Below the pieces are notes generated by a model. It saw nothing but the letters and a program-made list of their open reading frames with translations. It had not been told where the DNA came from and did no database searches. Shown one piece after another: positions 8,276 to 18,937 of a stretch of 46,215 nucleotides of DNA (its first letter is position 1; every line of letters starts with the position of its first letter). A program made the translations under genes and the position numbers. Origin of the DNA: Aeromonas popoffii (GTDB lineage Bacteria; Pseudomonadota; Gammaproteobacteria; Enterobacterales; Aeromonadaceae); assembly GCF_000820025.1 (NCBI RefSeq), contig NZ_CDBI01000105.1, positions 1 to 46,215 of the forward strand, written 5' to 3'.

Positions 8276-9252
8276 TGGGTGACGGCTTGCAGCCACTCGC
8301 GGATCCAGTGTTTGCGATTGGCGGCCACCTCATCTGCGCTGAAGGCCAGCGGCTTGGTCACTGTGATCATCTGTTCAAAGCCCTTGGGCAGCGGTGTATC
8401 TGTTACCGGATACATCCAGTTGCCAGTGGCGATCTCATTCTGGAAGGCGGGGCTTATCATGAATTGCAGGAACTGGTCGGCGAGCTTGCCCTGAGTCGCG
8501 CTGTTCAGCTTGGCGGCCACTTCCACCTGACGATAGTGACCCTCCTCGAAGGCGGCAGCCTGATACTGGGGCTTGTTCTCGGCAATCAGGTGGTAAGCGG
8601 GGGAGGTGGTGTAGGAGAGCACCATGTCCGCTTCCCCATCGAGAAACATGCCATAGGCTTCTGACCAGCCCTTGGTGACGGTGACCGTCTTCTTGGCAAG
8701 CTCCGCCCAGGCTGCCGGCGTCTCATCCCCGTAGACCGACTTCATCCACAGCATCAGCCCCTGCCCCGGGGTTGAGGTGCGTGGATCCTGGTAGATCACC
8801 TTGAGATCCGGGCGTTCTACCAGCTCTTTCAGGCTCTTGGGAGGCGTTTTGAGTTTGTCTTGGTTGTAGACGAAGGCGAAGTAGCCGTAGTCATAGGGAA
8901 CGAAGGTGTCATCCTGCCAGCCGCCCGGCACCTTGATGCCATCCAGTCTGGTGGTATGCGGGGCGAACAGACCACTCTGCTTGGCTTCGCTGATGAGAGC
9001 ATCATCCAGCCCCAGCACCAGATCGGCCTTGCTGTGTTTGCCTTCCAGCCGCAGCCGGTTGAGGATGGCGACGCCGTCTTCCAGCGCCACAAGGTTGAGG
9101 TTGCAACCGCACTCTTTCTCGAACGCCTGCTTGATCTTGGGACCGGGTCCCCAATCGGCGGTGAAGGAGCTGTAGGTATAAACGGTGAGGGTGTCGGCCG
9201 CGAAGGCCTGGGTACTGAGCAGGCTGGTGGCAACCAGCAGCAGGGTTTTCAT
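8272..9252 (-). CDS. thiB: Thiamine-binding periplasmic protein ThiB (TbpA)
   Basis: This periplasmic receptor captures thiamine, thiamine phosphate and thiamine diphosphate for ThiPQ. The 326-residue precursor has a clear Sec signal peptide (MKTLLLVATSLLSTQAFA, cleavage near residue 18) followed by LTVYTYSSFTADWGPG, the family's typical mature N-terminus. Other family words are DLVLGLDDAL, VPYDYGYFAFVYN and DPRTSTPGQGLMLWM. ATG 9252 is chosen because the signal peptide starts there; the frame stays open upstream to 9315 but that part lies in the leader. It is the first gene of the operon, 66 bases downstream of the TPP riboswitch. Confidence 0.95.
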   Translation of the reverse strand: MKTLLLVATSLLSTQAFAADTLTVYTYSSFTADWGPGPKIKQAFEKECGCNLNLVALEDGVAILNRLRLEGKHSKADLVLGLDDALISEAKQSGLFAPHTTRLDGIKVPGGWQDDTFVPYDYGYFAFVYNQDKLKTPPKSLKELVERPDLKVIYQDPRTSTPGQGLMLWMKSVYGDETPAAWAELAKKTVTVTKGWSEAYGMFLDGEADMVLSYTTSPAYHLIAENKPQYQAAAFEEGHYRQVEVAAKLNSATQGKLADQFLQFMISPAFQNEIATGNWMYPVTDTPLPKGFEQMITVTKPLAFSADEVAANRKHWIREWLQAVTQ

Positions 9253-9290
9253 CAAGTGGCACTCCCTGTTAATGATGAGGTGCCAGCGGA

Positions 9291-9321
9291 TGAGGGCGCA
9301 AAAAATGAGCGCCATGCCTCA
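9291..9321 (-). promoter_or_regulatory. Candidate expression-platform hairpin of the TPP riboswitch
   Basis: On the minus strand TGAG and GGCGC pair with GCGCC and CTCA around a loop rich in T. The 5' arm overlaps the P1 3' arm of the riboswitch, so ligand-bound P1 and this hairpin cannot both form. No T run follows, so it does not look like an intrinsic terminator; control of translation or Rho access is more likely. This is inference from base pairing only. Confidence 0.45.
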
Positions 9322-9393
9322 AATTCCTCCGCCAGCATTATCTGGATCAGGTACACGGGTATAATCTCAGCGGTAAACCGCACCCCGTTTGAG
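9318..9393 (-). ncRNA. TPP riboswitch (THI element)
   Basis: On the minus strand the conserved THI-box parts occur in order: CGGGGTGC, GCTGAGATTATACCC, ACCTGATCCAGATAATGC and GGCGGAGGAA. The closing P1 helix is TTTGAG-type sequence at 9318-9323 paired with 9388-9393. The element senses thiamine diphosphate and should turn off thiBPQ when it is plentiful. Just downstream a second hairpin (9291-9321) reuses the bases of the P1 3' arm, so the two folds compete. Confidence 0.95.
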
Positions 9394-9489
9394 AAACGAA
9401 CCGCATTGTATTAACGTTCTTGGGGGGAGGCCAGCACAATTGTTCCTGCGGGCCATCGAGATAGCGTCAGCACAACAGAGGATGTTCGT

Positions 9490-9780
9490 GTGATCACCAG
9501 TACCAAGGAAAGACGCGCCTTCCAGCGCATGATAATCAACGCCCCCGTCACCGTCGTTCAGCAACAGCAGGTGCTGGAGGGGATCTGTCGGGATCTTAGT
9601 GCCAACGGCATGGGGATCGCGGTATCTGAACACCAGCTCGACATCAATCTGCCGATCCGGGTCAGCCTGGCCACGCACAACAACCTGCTGCCCCCTTTCG
9701 AAGCGCAGGCCCGTATCATTCGGGTACTGGAGGAAGAGGCAGGTTTGCTGTTGGCGATAGAGTTTCTACCCGTGACTTAA
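9490..9780 (+). CDS. Small PilZ-domain protein (cyclic-di-GMP receptor type)
   Basis: The 96-residue product is essentially one PilZ domain. It carries both cyclic-di-GMP contact motifs: RxxxR (Arg9-Arg13 in RRAFQR) and D/NxSxxG (Asp35, Ser37, Gly40 in DLSANG). PilZ proteins bind the second messenger and change motility, polysaccharide output or gene expression through partners. The start is GTG 9490, preceded by GAGGA seven bases upstream; no in-frame ATG is better placed. It stands alone, divergent from thiBPQ. Its partner is unknown. The window also encodes a REC-EAL phosphodiesterase at 44523. Confidence 0.88.
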   Translation: MITSTKERRAFQRMIINAPVTVVQQQQVLEGICRDLSANGMGIAVSEHQLDINLPIRVSLATHNNLLPPFEAQARIIRVLEEEAGLLLAIEFLPVT

Positions 9781-9839
9781 ACCGGCGATCCAATCAATCG
9801 GTCGCCATTGTTAACAGTGCGAGCCTGAGTGCTACAGGT

Positions 9840-10769
9840 TCACTTGTTGGCCTGAACCGGTTGCACACTTAACTGTTTGCTATCGACCAGCGTTTTGCTG
9901 GTCGATGCGATTTGGCCAGCAGGCAAGGTGGCGGGGCCTGTGGGCTCGAGCAGCAGGTAGTTCTGACCCTGCCAGTTGAGGGTCACATCCCCCGGCTTGG
10001 CGGGCAGATCAACGGCCAGCAGGGCATGGCCGGGTACGAACACCATGGCCTGTTTCAGTTCCGGAAAAAGCTGGGCCAGCATGGCCGCCATCAGGGTTAC
10101 CTTGCTGTCACAGTCCCCTCTATTTTGCTCCAACACCTGGCGGGGGGACAGAAATCCTTTGCCTTGCCGTCCGCTCTGGTTATCCAACTGCTGGTAGGGA
10201 ATGCTCTGAATAAAGGTGAGCATATGGGCCACGGTTTTCTGGCGTGTTTCGACTTCGGTTGCTCCTTGTTGTTTCAACTGCTCTGCCAACGGTGCCAGTC
10301 CGCTGCGGCTCTCCAGCGCAATGCGCACATGATCTTGCTTGACCGCCAGTTGCCCGTCAGGGGGAGTGAAGTACTGGAAATAGTACTTGGTCAGCCACGC
10401 CTGTTCTTCCTTGCTCCGTTGTGACTCCAGCCAGGCCATGGCCTCGCGAGCCTTGTCCTGATTGCGACTTTTCAGATGCAGCTCAAGCGTGGGGCGGGTG
10501 AGGGTGAACTGTACCTCGGGATAGTTTTTGCGCACCTCCCGCAACAACACCTGCAACACTTCCTCCTGCATCCTGGCGGGGCGATAGGCGATAAGCGGCG
10601 GCAGCTTGCCCTGTTCGAGCCGGTAAGTAAGCTGTTGGGGCTTGCCTTCGCTATCCTGCCAGCCGACGTTGATCTGACCGAGACGGTTGTTGAAGCCGGT
10701 TTGACTGGCGCCCGCAGGCAGGGCCAGCAGCAGGGCACAAAGCAGAGGGATTGCCGTCGGTCTCTTCAT
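9840..10769 (-). CDS. Exported transglutaminase-like (cysteine peptidase fold) protein
   Basis: The 309-residue protein begins with a Sec signal peptide (MKRPTAIPLLCALLLALPAGA). Its C-terminal half shows a transglutaminase-like core: RGDCDSK with candidate nucleophile Cys220 and a downstream GHALLAVDLP with His248. The third acidic member of a triad is not obvious; LLLEPTGPA may occupy that place. Bacterial relatives are often periplasmic proteases or cross-linking-related proteins of unknown substrate. Two adjacent ATGs exist (10772 and 10769); AGGAAAGG favours 10769. It has the same orientation as leuABCD but lies beyond that operon's terminator, so it probably has its own promoter in the 60-bp gap. 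Confidence 0.78.
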   Translation of the reverse strand: MKRPTAIPLLCALLLALPAGASQTGFNNRLGQINVGWQDSEGKPQQLTYRLEQGKLPPLIAYRPARMQEEVLQVLLREVRKNYPEVQFTLTRPTLELHLKSRNQDKAREAMAWLESQRSKEEQAWLTKYYFQYFTPPDGQLAVKQDHVRIALESRSGLAPLAEQLKQQGATEVETRQKTVAHMLTFIQSIPYQQLDNQSGRQGKGFLSPRQVLEQNRGDCDSKVTLMAAMLAQLFPELKQAMVFVPGHALLAVDLPAKPGDVTLNWQGQNYLLLEPTGPATLPAGQIASTSKTLVDSKQLSVQPVQANK

Positions 10770-10833
10770 CATCCTTTCCTGTGGTGTGGGCTCGGTTTCG
10801 GTGACCCTGAGTGGGAAGCGTGGCAGACAGTAA

Positions 10834-10857
10834 AACAGGGAGCCGAAGCTCCCTGTT
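10834..10857 (-). terminator. Terminator of leuABCD
   Basis: On the minus strand AACAGGGAGC and GCTCCCTGTT pair around a stable TTCG tetraloop and are followed by a short T run. It lies 30 bases after the leuD stop. Confidence 0.85.
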
Positions 10858-10887
10858 GATTCTACTTGGTTTATTGCCGCTGGCGGG

Positions 10888-11487
10888 TCAAATCCAGCTG
10901 GGCTGTTTGGCCTCAAAGGCGCTGATGGCAGCCTCGTGCTGCAGGGTGAGACCGATGGCGTCCAGCCCGTTGAGCAGGCAGTAGCGGCGAAACTCGTCGA
11001 TCTCGAAGCCGAAGCTGAGCTCACCGGCACGCACCAGATTGGCCTCCAGATCCACCTCGATCTGCAGGCCGGGGTTGGCGGCGACGAGCTGGAACAGCGC
11101 CTCTACCTCTTCCTCTTTCAGGCGCACCGGCACCAGACCGTTGTTGATGGCGTTACCGTAGAAGATGTCGGCAAAGCTCGGGGCTATCAGGGTCTTGAAG
11201 CCGTAATCCGCCAGTGCCCAGGGGGCGTGCTCGCGGCTGGAACCACAGCCGAAGTTCTCCCGCGCCAGCAGGATACTGGCACCGGTATAGCGTGGCTGGT
11301 TGAGTACGAACTCGGGGTTAGGTTGCTCGCCGGCATCGTCGAGGAAGCGCCAGTCGTTAAACAGGTGCTTGCCAAAGCCGATGCGGTTCACCTTCTGCAA
11401 AAACTGCTTGGGAATGATGGCATCGGTGTCGACGTTGGCGCTGTCGAGGGGGACGACGATCCCCTTGTGTTGCTTGAAACCTGTCAT
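10888..11487 (-). CDS. leuD: 3-isopropylmalate dehydratase small subunit LeuD
   Basis: It forms the isopropylmalate isomerase with LeuC, converting 2- to 3-isopropylmalate in leucine synthesis. The 199-residue length and the motifs [29 protein letters not shown] and [11 protein letters not shown] match LeuD from enterics. The [11 protein letters not shown] segment is the substrate-binding loop. It begins 12 bp after leuC and is the last gene of leuABCD. Confidence 0.97.
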   Translation of the reverse strand: MTGFKQHKGIVVPLDSANVDTDAIIPKQFLQKVNRIGFGKHLFNDWRFLDDAGEQPNPEFVLNQPRYTGASILLARENFGCGSSREHAPWALADYGFKTLIAPSFADIFYGNAINNGLVPVRLKEEEVEALFQLVAANPGLQIEVDLEANLVRAGELSFGFEIDEFRRYCLLNGLDAIGLTLQHEAAISAFEAKQPSWI

Positions 11488-11499
11488 GTTAACTCCCTC

Positions 11500-12897
11500 T
11501 TACAGTGCGCGTATGTCGGCGAAATGACCTGTGATGGCGGCGGCGGCAGCCATGGCCGGGCTTACCAGATGGGTGCGGCCGGCGCGGCCCTGGCGCCCTT
11601 CGAAGTTGCGGTTGCTGGTGGAGGCGCAGCGCTCCCCGGGTTGCAGCCGGTCGTTGTTCATGGCCAGGCACATGGAGCAGCCGGGCAGGCGCCACTCAAA
11701 GCCTGCGTCTATGAAGATCTTGTCCAGTCCCTCGGCCTCGGCCTGGGCCTTGACCTGCTCGGAGCCTGGCACCACCAGTGCCTGTACCCCTGCGGCCACT
11801 TTACGGCCACGGGCGATGGCGGCGGCGGCGCGCAGATCCTCGATGCGACTGTTGGTGCAGGACCCGATGAACACCTTGTCGATGGCAACGTCGGTGAGCT
11901 TCTGGCCCGGCTGCAAGTCCATGTAGGCCAGCGCCTTGCGGGCGGACTGCTGCTCCATCGGATCGGCGAAGGATTCCGGTGCAGGTATGGGTTCATTGAC
12001 GGCGATCACCTGTCCCGGGTTGGTGCCCCAGGTCACCTGCGGCGCTATGTAGGCGGCGTCGAGCACCACTTCGGCATCAAACTTGGCGCCGTCGTCGCTC
12101 TGGAGGGTCTGCCAGTAGGCGATGGCCTGCTCCAGCGCCTCACCCCTGGGGGCGAACTCCTTGCCACGGATGTAGTCGATGGTGGTCTGGTCGGGGGCTA
12201 TCATGCCCGCCTTGGCACCCAGCTCGATGGCCATGTTGCACACCGTCATCCGCCCTTCCATGGAGAGGCCCGCAATGGCCTCGCCAGCGAATTCCACCAC
12301 GTAGCCGGTACCACCGGCATGGCCGACCCGGCCTATGATGGCCAGCACCACGTCCTTGGCGCTGATGCCCTCCGCCAGCTTGCCGTTGACCGAAATGCGC
12401 ATTGTCTTGGCGCGGCCCTGTTTCAGGGTCTGGGTCGCCATCACGTGTTCCACCTCGGAGGTGCCGATGCCGAACGCCAGCGAGCCGAAGGCGCCGTGGG
12501 TGGCGGTGTGGGAGTCACCGCAGACGATGGTGGTGCCGGGCAGGGTGATGCCGAGCTCGGGGCCCATCACATGGACTATGCCTTGGTATTTGTGGTTGAG
12601 ATCGTAGAGGCGAACCCCGAACTCTTTGCAGTTGTCGGCGAGCGTCTCCATCTGGATGCGGGCCATCTCGCCGGAGGCGGCGATGTCCTTGGTGGTGGTG
12701 GAGACGTTGTGATCCATGGTGGCCCAGGTCAGATCCGGGCGACGCAGCTGGCGGTTCATGGCGCGCAGGCCATCGAATGCCTGCGGGCTGGTCACTTCAT
12801 GCACCAGGTGGCGGTCGATATAGATGAGCGGCGTTTCGCCTGCCACTTCACGCACCACATGGGCGTCGAATACTTTCTGATAGAGGGTCTTGGCCAT
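11500..12897 (-). CDS. leuC: 3-isopropylmalate dehydratase large subunit LeuC
   Basis: This aconitase-family catalytic subunit holds the [4Fe-4S] cluster of isopropylmalate isomerase. The three cluster ligands are visible at Cys347 (SCTNSR), Cys407 and Cys410 (CSMC), at the same numbers as in E. coli LeuC. Other family words are [26 protein letters not shown] sequence and HQVMATQ-like sequence. The 465-residue length is normal. It sits between leuB and leuD in leuABCD. Confidence 0.97.
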   Translation of the reverse strand: MAKTLYQKVFDAHVVREVAGETPLIYIDRHLVHEVTSPQAFDGLRAMNRQLRRPDLTWATMDHNVSTTTKDIAASGEMARIQMETLADNCKEFGVRLYDLNHKYQGIVHVMGPELGITLPGTTIVCGDSHTATHGAFGSLAFGIGTSEVEHVMATQTLKQGRAKTMRISVNGKLAEGISAKDVVLAIIGRVGHAGGTGYVVEFAGEAIAGLSMEGRMTVCNMAIELGAKAGMIAPDQTTIDYIRGKEFAPRGEALEQAIAYWQTLQSDDGAKFDAEVVLDAAYIAPQVTWGTNPGQVIAVNEPIPAPESFADPMEQQSARKALAYMDLQPGQKLTDVAIDKVFIGSCTNSRIEDLRAAAAIARGRKVAAGVQALVVPGSEQVKAQAEAEGLDKIFIDAGFEWRLPGCSMCLAMNNDRLQPGERCASTSNRNFEGRQGRAGRTHLVSPAMAAAAAITGHFADIRAL

Positions 12898-12930
12898 TGC
12901 TTCTCTCTTCCTTGTTATCTGTTATGCGGC

Positions 12931-15593
<2,663 letters not shown>

Positions 15594-15641
15594 GTGACTT
15601 CCCTCTTCCTCAGTTCGGTAATGTGCACCCTGCGGCGGCAT

Positions 15642-15672
15642 AAAAAAACCCGTGCAGGGTGCACGGGTTTTT
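15642..15672 (-). terminator. leu operon attenuator (intrinsic terminator)
   Basis: On the minus strand AACCCGTGC pairs with GCACGGGTT around a five-base loop and is followed by seven T residues. It lies between the leucine-rich leader peptide and leuA, so stalling of the ribosome at the leader's Leu codons should decide whether transcription continues. Downstream, 15623-15633 is an 11-bp perfect complement of 15654-15664, so a second, read-through-only pairing is possible near the leuA ribosome site. Confidence 0.9.
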
Positions 15673-15699
15673 GTAAATTCCGGCTGTGCCTGAGCCCGG

Positions 15700-15765
15700 C
15701 TACAAGGATCCCGCGCGACTGGTCGCGATTAGGGAGAGTAGTAGTAGCGAAGCGGCAATAGGCAT
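15700..15765 (-). CDS. leuL: leu operon leader peptide LeuL
   Basis: This 21-residue ORF reads [21 protein letters not shown]. It has four consecutive Leu codons (CTA CTA CTA CTC), then another CTA two codons later. The CTA codons are rare in the neighbouring genes, which makes the stretch sensitive to charged Leu-tRNA. AAGGA at 15776-15780 is its ribosome site. Position, composition and the terminator that follows identify it as the attenuator control peptide of leuABCD rather than a functional protein. Confidence 0.88.
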   Translation of the reverse strand: MPIAASLLLLSLIATSRAGSL

Positions 15766-15799
15766 GATGACTCAATCCTTCCAGTCGATAACGCTCCTA

Positions 15800-15828
15800 C
15801 CAATATCGAGATTTTTATGCTGTGTCAA
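15800..15828 (-). promoter_or_regulatory. Probable sigma-70 promoter of leuLABCD
   Basis: On the minus strand a perfect -35 TTGACA (15823-15828) is separated by 17 bp from TATTGG (15800-15805), a moderate -10. Transcription would begin near 15793, about 28 bases before the leuL start. Confidence 0.6.
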
Positions 15829-16000
15829 CCCGGACTCACAGGTTCAATCCGCTGGTTTATTTAATCGGATTGTAAAGGAGTGCAAATTTACTTGTCCCAT
15901 ATTCGGCCCTTGCCCGATTATCTGGTCATTCCTGCTGTACTAGATCATCTGCGCAATCAGATCGACTTATCAGTTTTTGCTGAATTATCTGAGGTATTCA

Positions 16001-16624
16001 ATGGAAAAACGTAGACCTGGTCGTCCGGTCGGGCGTTCTGACATTCGTGACAAGTTGCTTTCCGCTGCTCGTGAGCGTTTTCTCAATACACCCTACAGCA
16101 AGGTCACTACCCGCGAGATCGCCGAGCTGGCTGGCTCCAATCTGGCAATGATCCACTACTACTTCGGCAGTAAAGAGGGGCTTTACAAAGCGGTGCTGGG
16201 CGATGTCGCCGAGCCGTTGGACCAGGCCTGGCATGATGAGACCAGCAATCGTAGCCTCAATGATCTGCTCAACACCTACTACCAGGTGATGACCCCCAAC
16301 AGCGAACTGACCTCCGCTATCTCCAGCGCATTATCGACCGAGAAGAGCCCAGGGCGGGATTTTGTGCTGAATCGTCTGCTGGAGCGCCAACTGCCCCAGT
16401 TTGATGCCTTGCTGGAGTCCATGAAGAGCAACGGTGAACTGGGTGACAACCTGGATCCCGAGATGCTGAAGATCTCCTTCCTCAGCATGATGTGGCAGCC
16501 GTTCGTGATGAAAGATCTTTACGAACAGGTGTTTGGCCTGACCGTGGATGAACACTTCATGGCCCGTCTGGCGGATCACAACTGCCGGCTGATGGAGAAT
16601 GGCATGCGTGGCGCCCTGAACTGA
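16001..16624 (+). CDS. TetR-family transcriptional regulator
   Basis: The 207-residue protein has a TetR N-terminal DNA-binding domain: a basic lead (EKRRPGRPVGRSD), then RDKLLSAARERF and the helix-turn-helix VTTREIAELAGSNLAMIHYYF (about 38-58) ending in the typical YYFGSKEGLY. The C-terminal ligand-binding half (about 65-205) is unlike anything I can name, so the effector is unknown. ATG 16001 has GAGG six bases upstream. It is divergent from leuABCD and followed by its own terminator, with an uncharacterised phosphatase-glycosyltransferase pair next in line. Regulation of that pair or of itself is possible but not shown. Confidence 0.88.
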   Translation: MEKRRPGRPVGRSDIRDKLLSAARERFLNTPYSKVTTREIAELAGSNLAMIHYYFGSKEGLYKAVLGDVAEPLDQAWHDETSNRSLNDLLNTYYQVMTPNSELTSAISSALSTEKSPGRDFVLNRLLERQLPQFDALLESMKSNGELGDNLDPEMLKISFLSMMWQPFVMKDLYEQVFGLTVDEHFMARLADHNCRLMENGMRGALN

Positions 16625-16643
16625 TCTTTTTCCATGCTTGCCG

Positions 16644-16670
16644 TAAAAAAGGGCCATTCGGCCCTTTTTT
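16644..16670 (+). terminator. Terminator of the TetR gene
   Basis: AAAAAAGGGCC and GGCCCTTTTTT pair around ATTC, with T and A runs on both sides. It lies about 20 bases after the TetR stop. Confidence 0.9.
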
Positions 16671-16750
16671 CATCAATCTGTTATCTGACCGTCAACCAAG
16701 TGTCACCTCGCCGCCCTAGCCTGCACAGAGACGTCAGGGAAGGAGGGGTG

Positions 16751-17254
16751 ATGAACAAGATCCAGCAATGGGACCTGCAGGTGTGCCGCATCTGCCTGCT
16801 CCACGCCTACAACCGGCCGCAGGCCAGGATCAGCCGACTCATCTCCCGCACCGGTGATGGCCCGCTCTACGCCGTGTTGGCTGCGCTGCTCTGGTGGCAG
16901 GGGGAGACAGAGCGTGAGCTGGTGGGGGTGGCCCTGCTTGCCTTCGCCATCGAACTGCCGCTCTATCTGCTGCTCAAGAACGTGCTGAAACGCCAGCGCC
17001 CGCGAGGCCTGCCGGTTTTCATCACCCCCTCGGATCGTTACAGTTTGCCCTCTGGTCATACCGCAGCTGCTTTCCTGATGGCCACCATACTGGCCACCGG
17101 CTTTCCGCTCTGGGCGCCCCTGCTGTTTGGCTGGGCTGCGTTGGTGGGGGCGTCACGGCTGTTGCTCGGGGTGCACTACTTGAGTGATCTGGTGGCGGGG
17201 GCCCTGCTGGGTGGCGGTTGCGCCGTGCTGGCGCTCGGCTGGAGCCATCCATGA
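16751..17254 (+). CDS. PAP2-family membrane phosphatase
   Basis: This 167-residue inner-membrane protein carries the three acid-phosphatase motifs of the PAP2 family: KRQRP (Lys80-Pro84), PSGH (100-103, His103) and SRLLLGVHYLSD (Ser135, Arg136, His142, Asp146). Hydrophobic segments at about 33-65, 105-132 and 147-165 span the membrane. Family members dephosphorylate lipid phosphates such as undecaprenyl pyrophosphate or phosphatidylglycerol phosphate. ATG 16751 follows AGGAGG at 16741-16746. Its stop overlaps the start of the next gene as ATGA, so it is probably coupled to the glycosyltransferase, which hints at a lipid-linked glycan role (inference). Confidence 0.88.
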   Translation: MNKIQQWDLQVCRICLLHAYNRPQARISRLISRTGDGPLYAVLAALLWWQGETERELVGVALLAFAIELPLYLLLKNVLKRQRPRGLPVFITPSDRYSLPSGHTAAAFLMATILATGFPLWAPLLFGWAALVGASRLLLGVHYLSDLVAGALLGGGCAVLALGWSHP

Positions 17255-18360
17255 GGATACTGTTTGGCGTGCAAGGCACCGGCAACGGCCATATCAGCCG
17301 CAGTCGCACCCTGGCGCGGGCGCTGCGCGCCCGTGGGCTTGAGGTCGACTACCTGTTCAGCGGTCGCCCCGCCGACGGCTATTTCGAGATGGCCGAGTTT
17401 GGCGATTATCGTACCTTCGCTGGCATCACTTTTGTCAGTCACGAAGGTGCCATCTCGGGCTGGCGGACCCTCAAGGGGCTCTTGCCCCTGCGCTTCTGGC
17501 GGGACATGCGGGCTCTGGATTGCCGCAATTACGATCTGGTGATCAGCGACTTCGAGCCGCTCAGTGCCCATGCTGCCCGTCGCTGGGACAAACCCAGCCT
17601 CACCATCAGCCATCAGGCCAGTTTCGACTGGCCTATCCCGCGTTGGGGCGAGAGCGGCTTCAACCGCCAGCTGATGCGTCACTTCGCACCGGTCCGCCAG
17701 TCCCTCGGACTGCACTGGTTTCACTTCGGCCAGCCGCTGCTGCCGCCCATCATAGATCCCATCGCCCAGGCCCCCGACAATCAGCAGATCCTGGTCTATC
17801 TGCCGTTTGAGCAGACTGAGGCGATAGCGGCCCTGTTGTCGCGTTTTAACCAGCAGCGCTTCGTCTGCTTTCACCCGGCCATTCGCAGCGCCAGTCAGTG
17901 GCGCAACATACGTTTCGAGCCGCAGGCGCGGGAAAGTTTCAAGCAGCTACTGGCGGGTTGTCGTGGTGTCATCACCAACGGCGGCTTCGAGCTCTCCTCG
18001 GAGGCGCTGACGCTTGGCAAAAAGCTGTTGGTCAAGCCGCTGGGGGGGCAATTCGAACAGCTGACCAACGCCAAGACACTGGAGCTGATGGGGCTGGCCC
18101 GGTTGATGGATACGCTCGATGCCAATGCGGTGCGGGCCTGGCTGGATGCCTCGGCCCCGGGCCCGATTTTTTATCCCGATGTGGCCGGCGAACTGGCGTG
18201 CTGGCTTGCGGCTGGGGCAAAGGAGAGCGTGGTCCAGCTGTCACGCCGACTGTGGGCTCGCACCCTGTTTCCGGAAGAGGTGTGTGATCGGTTGAGTGAG
18301 CTGGAAGGCGGATGTCCGTTCAATCGCGGTTGGTTATCGCAAGTGAGCGCCTTTGACTAG
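17251..18360 (+). CDS. Glycosyltransferase-like protein (GT-B fold, MurG/UGT type)
   Basis: The 369-residue protein opens with RILFGVQGTGNGHISRSRTLARAL, the glycine-rich loop and His typical of GT-B enzymes such as MurG and UDP-glucosyltransferases. The C-terminal half has a nucleotide-sugar-site-like segment, GVITNGGFELSSEALTLGK and KPLGGQFEQLTNA, corresponding to the conserved GG-x-E region. No signal peptide or membrane segment is evident, so it probably acts at the cytoplasmic face. It overlaps the PAP2 gene by four bases. Donor and acceptor are unknown; a lipid-linked acceptor would fit the neighbour. Confidence 0.8.
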   Translation: MRILFGVQGTGNGHISRSRTLARALRARGLEVDYLFSGRPADGYFEMAEFGDYRTFAGITFVSHEGAISGWRTLKGLLPLRFWRDMRALDCRNYDLVISDFEPLSAHAARRWDKPSLTISHQASFDWPIPRWGESGFNRQLMRHFAPVRQSLGLHWFHFGQPLLPPIIDPIAQAPDNQQILVYLPFEQTEAIAALLSRFNQQRFVCFHPAIRSASQWRNIRFEPQARESFKQLLAGCRGVITNGGFELSSEALTLGKKLLVKPLGGQFEQLTNAKTLELMGLARLMDTLDANAVRAWLDASAPGPIFYPDVAGELACWLAAGAKESVVQLSRRLWARTLFPEEVCDRLSELEGGCPFNRGWLSQVSAFD

Positions 18361-18387
18361 ACTGAAAGTGATCCCACCAAGGAGAGG

Positions 18388-18549
18388 ATGGACACAATGC
18401 GCTTTACCAATGAAAACGGCGACACCATGAACCTGGCAGACAATCTGACCCTGCACGAATTGCTGGACATGGGGGTCAGCATCTCGGTCTGCGAAGAGAC
18501 GGATCCTGATCAGCAGATCTGGCTGGCAGAGCCGGAAGACGAGCAGTAA
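18388..18549 (+). CDS. Small acidic protein of unknown function (53 aa)
   Basis: This short ORF reads MDTMRFTNENGDTMNLADNL and continues to EPEDEQ. The product is strongly acidic, has one Cys and shows no signal peptide or membrane segment. AAGGAGAGG (18379-18387) precedes two possible starts, ATG 18388 and ATG 18397; the spacing to 18397 is better, and 18388 gives the longer form. It is 27 bases downstream of the glycosyltransferase and followed by a good terminator, so it is probably the last gene of that transcript. Codon use resembles the neighbours. I do not recognise a family. Confidence 0.7.
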   Translation: MDTMRFTNENGDTMNLADNLTLHELLDMGVSISVCEETDPDQQIWLAEPEDEQ

Positions 18550-18567
18550 GTCTATGTTCTGCTTGAT

Positions 18568-18598
18568 GGCCCGCCCCCAGAGGCGGGCTATTTTTTCT
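18568..18598 (+). terminator. Terminator after the 53-aa acidic protein
   Basis: GGCCCGCC pairs with GGCGGGCT around CCCAGA and is followed by six T residues. It ends the PAP2-glycosyltransferase-small protein unit. Confidence 0.88.
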
Positions 18599-18599
18599 C

Positions 18600-18937
18600 G
18601 TTCCCCTCATGGTGACAGCATGATCCGCTAGCCAGTCTCGGATCTTCCCCGCATTGTTCCCACCCGTCTTATTAAGTCACTGAATGTTAATAGCTGTTTG
18701 AAATTTATGACTGTTATGGTCAGACAAAGCCGTGGACAAGCGTTCATAAGCGGGTTAAGTTGGTTTTTCACCCGCTTTTGGGGTGAATGATGGAAAAAAC
18801 CTATTTTTCTACTATCGACGGCACCGAACTCGCTTGGCCCGTATTCAGACAACAACAAGACACGGGCTGGCGCTGCCGGGAAGCAGCGGACTGTCGATAG
18901 CTTTCGCTTAACGGAGCAAAGCCTGGAGGGCTTTATC
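18600..18937 (+). promoter_or_regulatory. Long structured leader/promoter region of ilvIH
   Basis: No established gene lies in these 338 bases, which are rich in secondary structure. AAGCGGGT (18748-18755) pairs with ACCCGCTT (18770-18777) and is followed by T's. The same ACCC bases can instead join TTCACCC (18767-18773) to GGGTGAA (18781-18787), so the two hairpins exclude each other. CTATCGAC (18812-18819) pairs with GTCGATAG (18893-18900), enclosing a smaller hairpin CGCTGC/GCAGCG (18871-18888). A 37-codon [20 protein letters not shown] onward (18787-18900), lies within; it is not rich in Val, Leu or Ile codons. The AT-rich part near 18680-18720 may hold the promoter and Lrp-type sites, but I see no clear -35/-10 pair. 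Confidence 0.5.

Noticed and set aside
15623..15664. The 11-bp complement as a classical leu antiterminator
   Set aside because: On the transcribed strand it lies after the terminator, so it cannot form in time to prevent termination.
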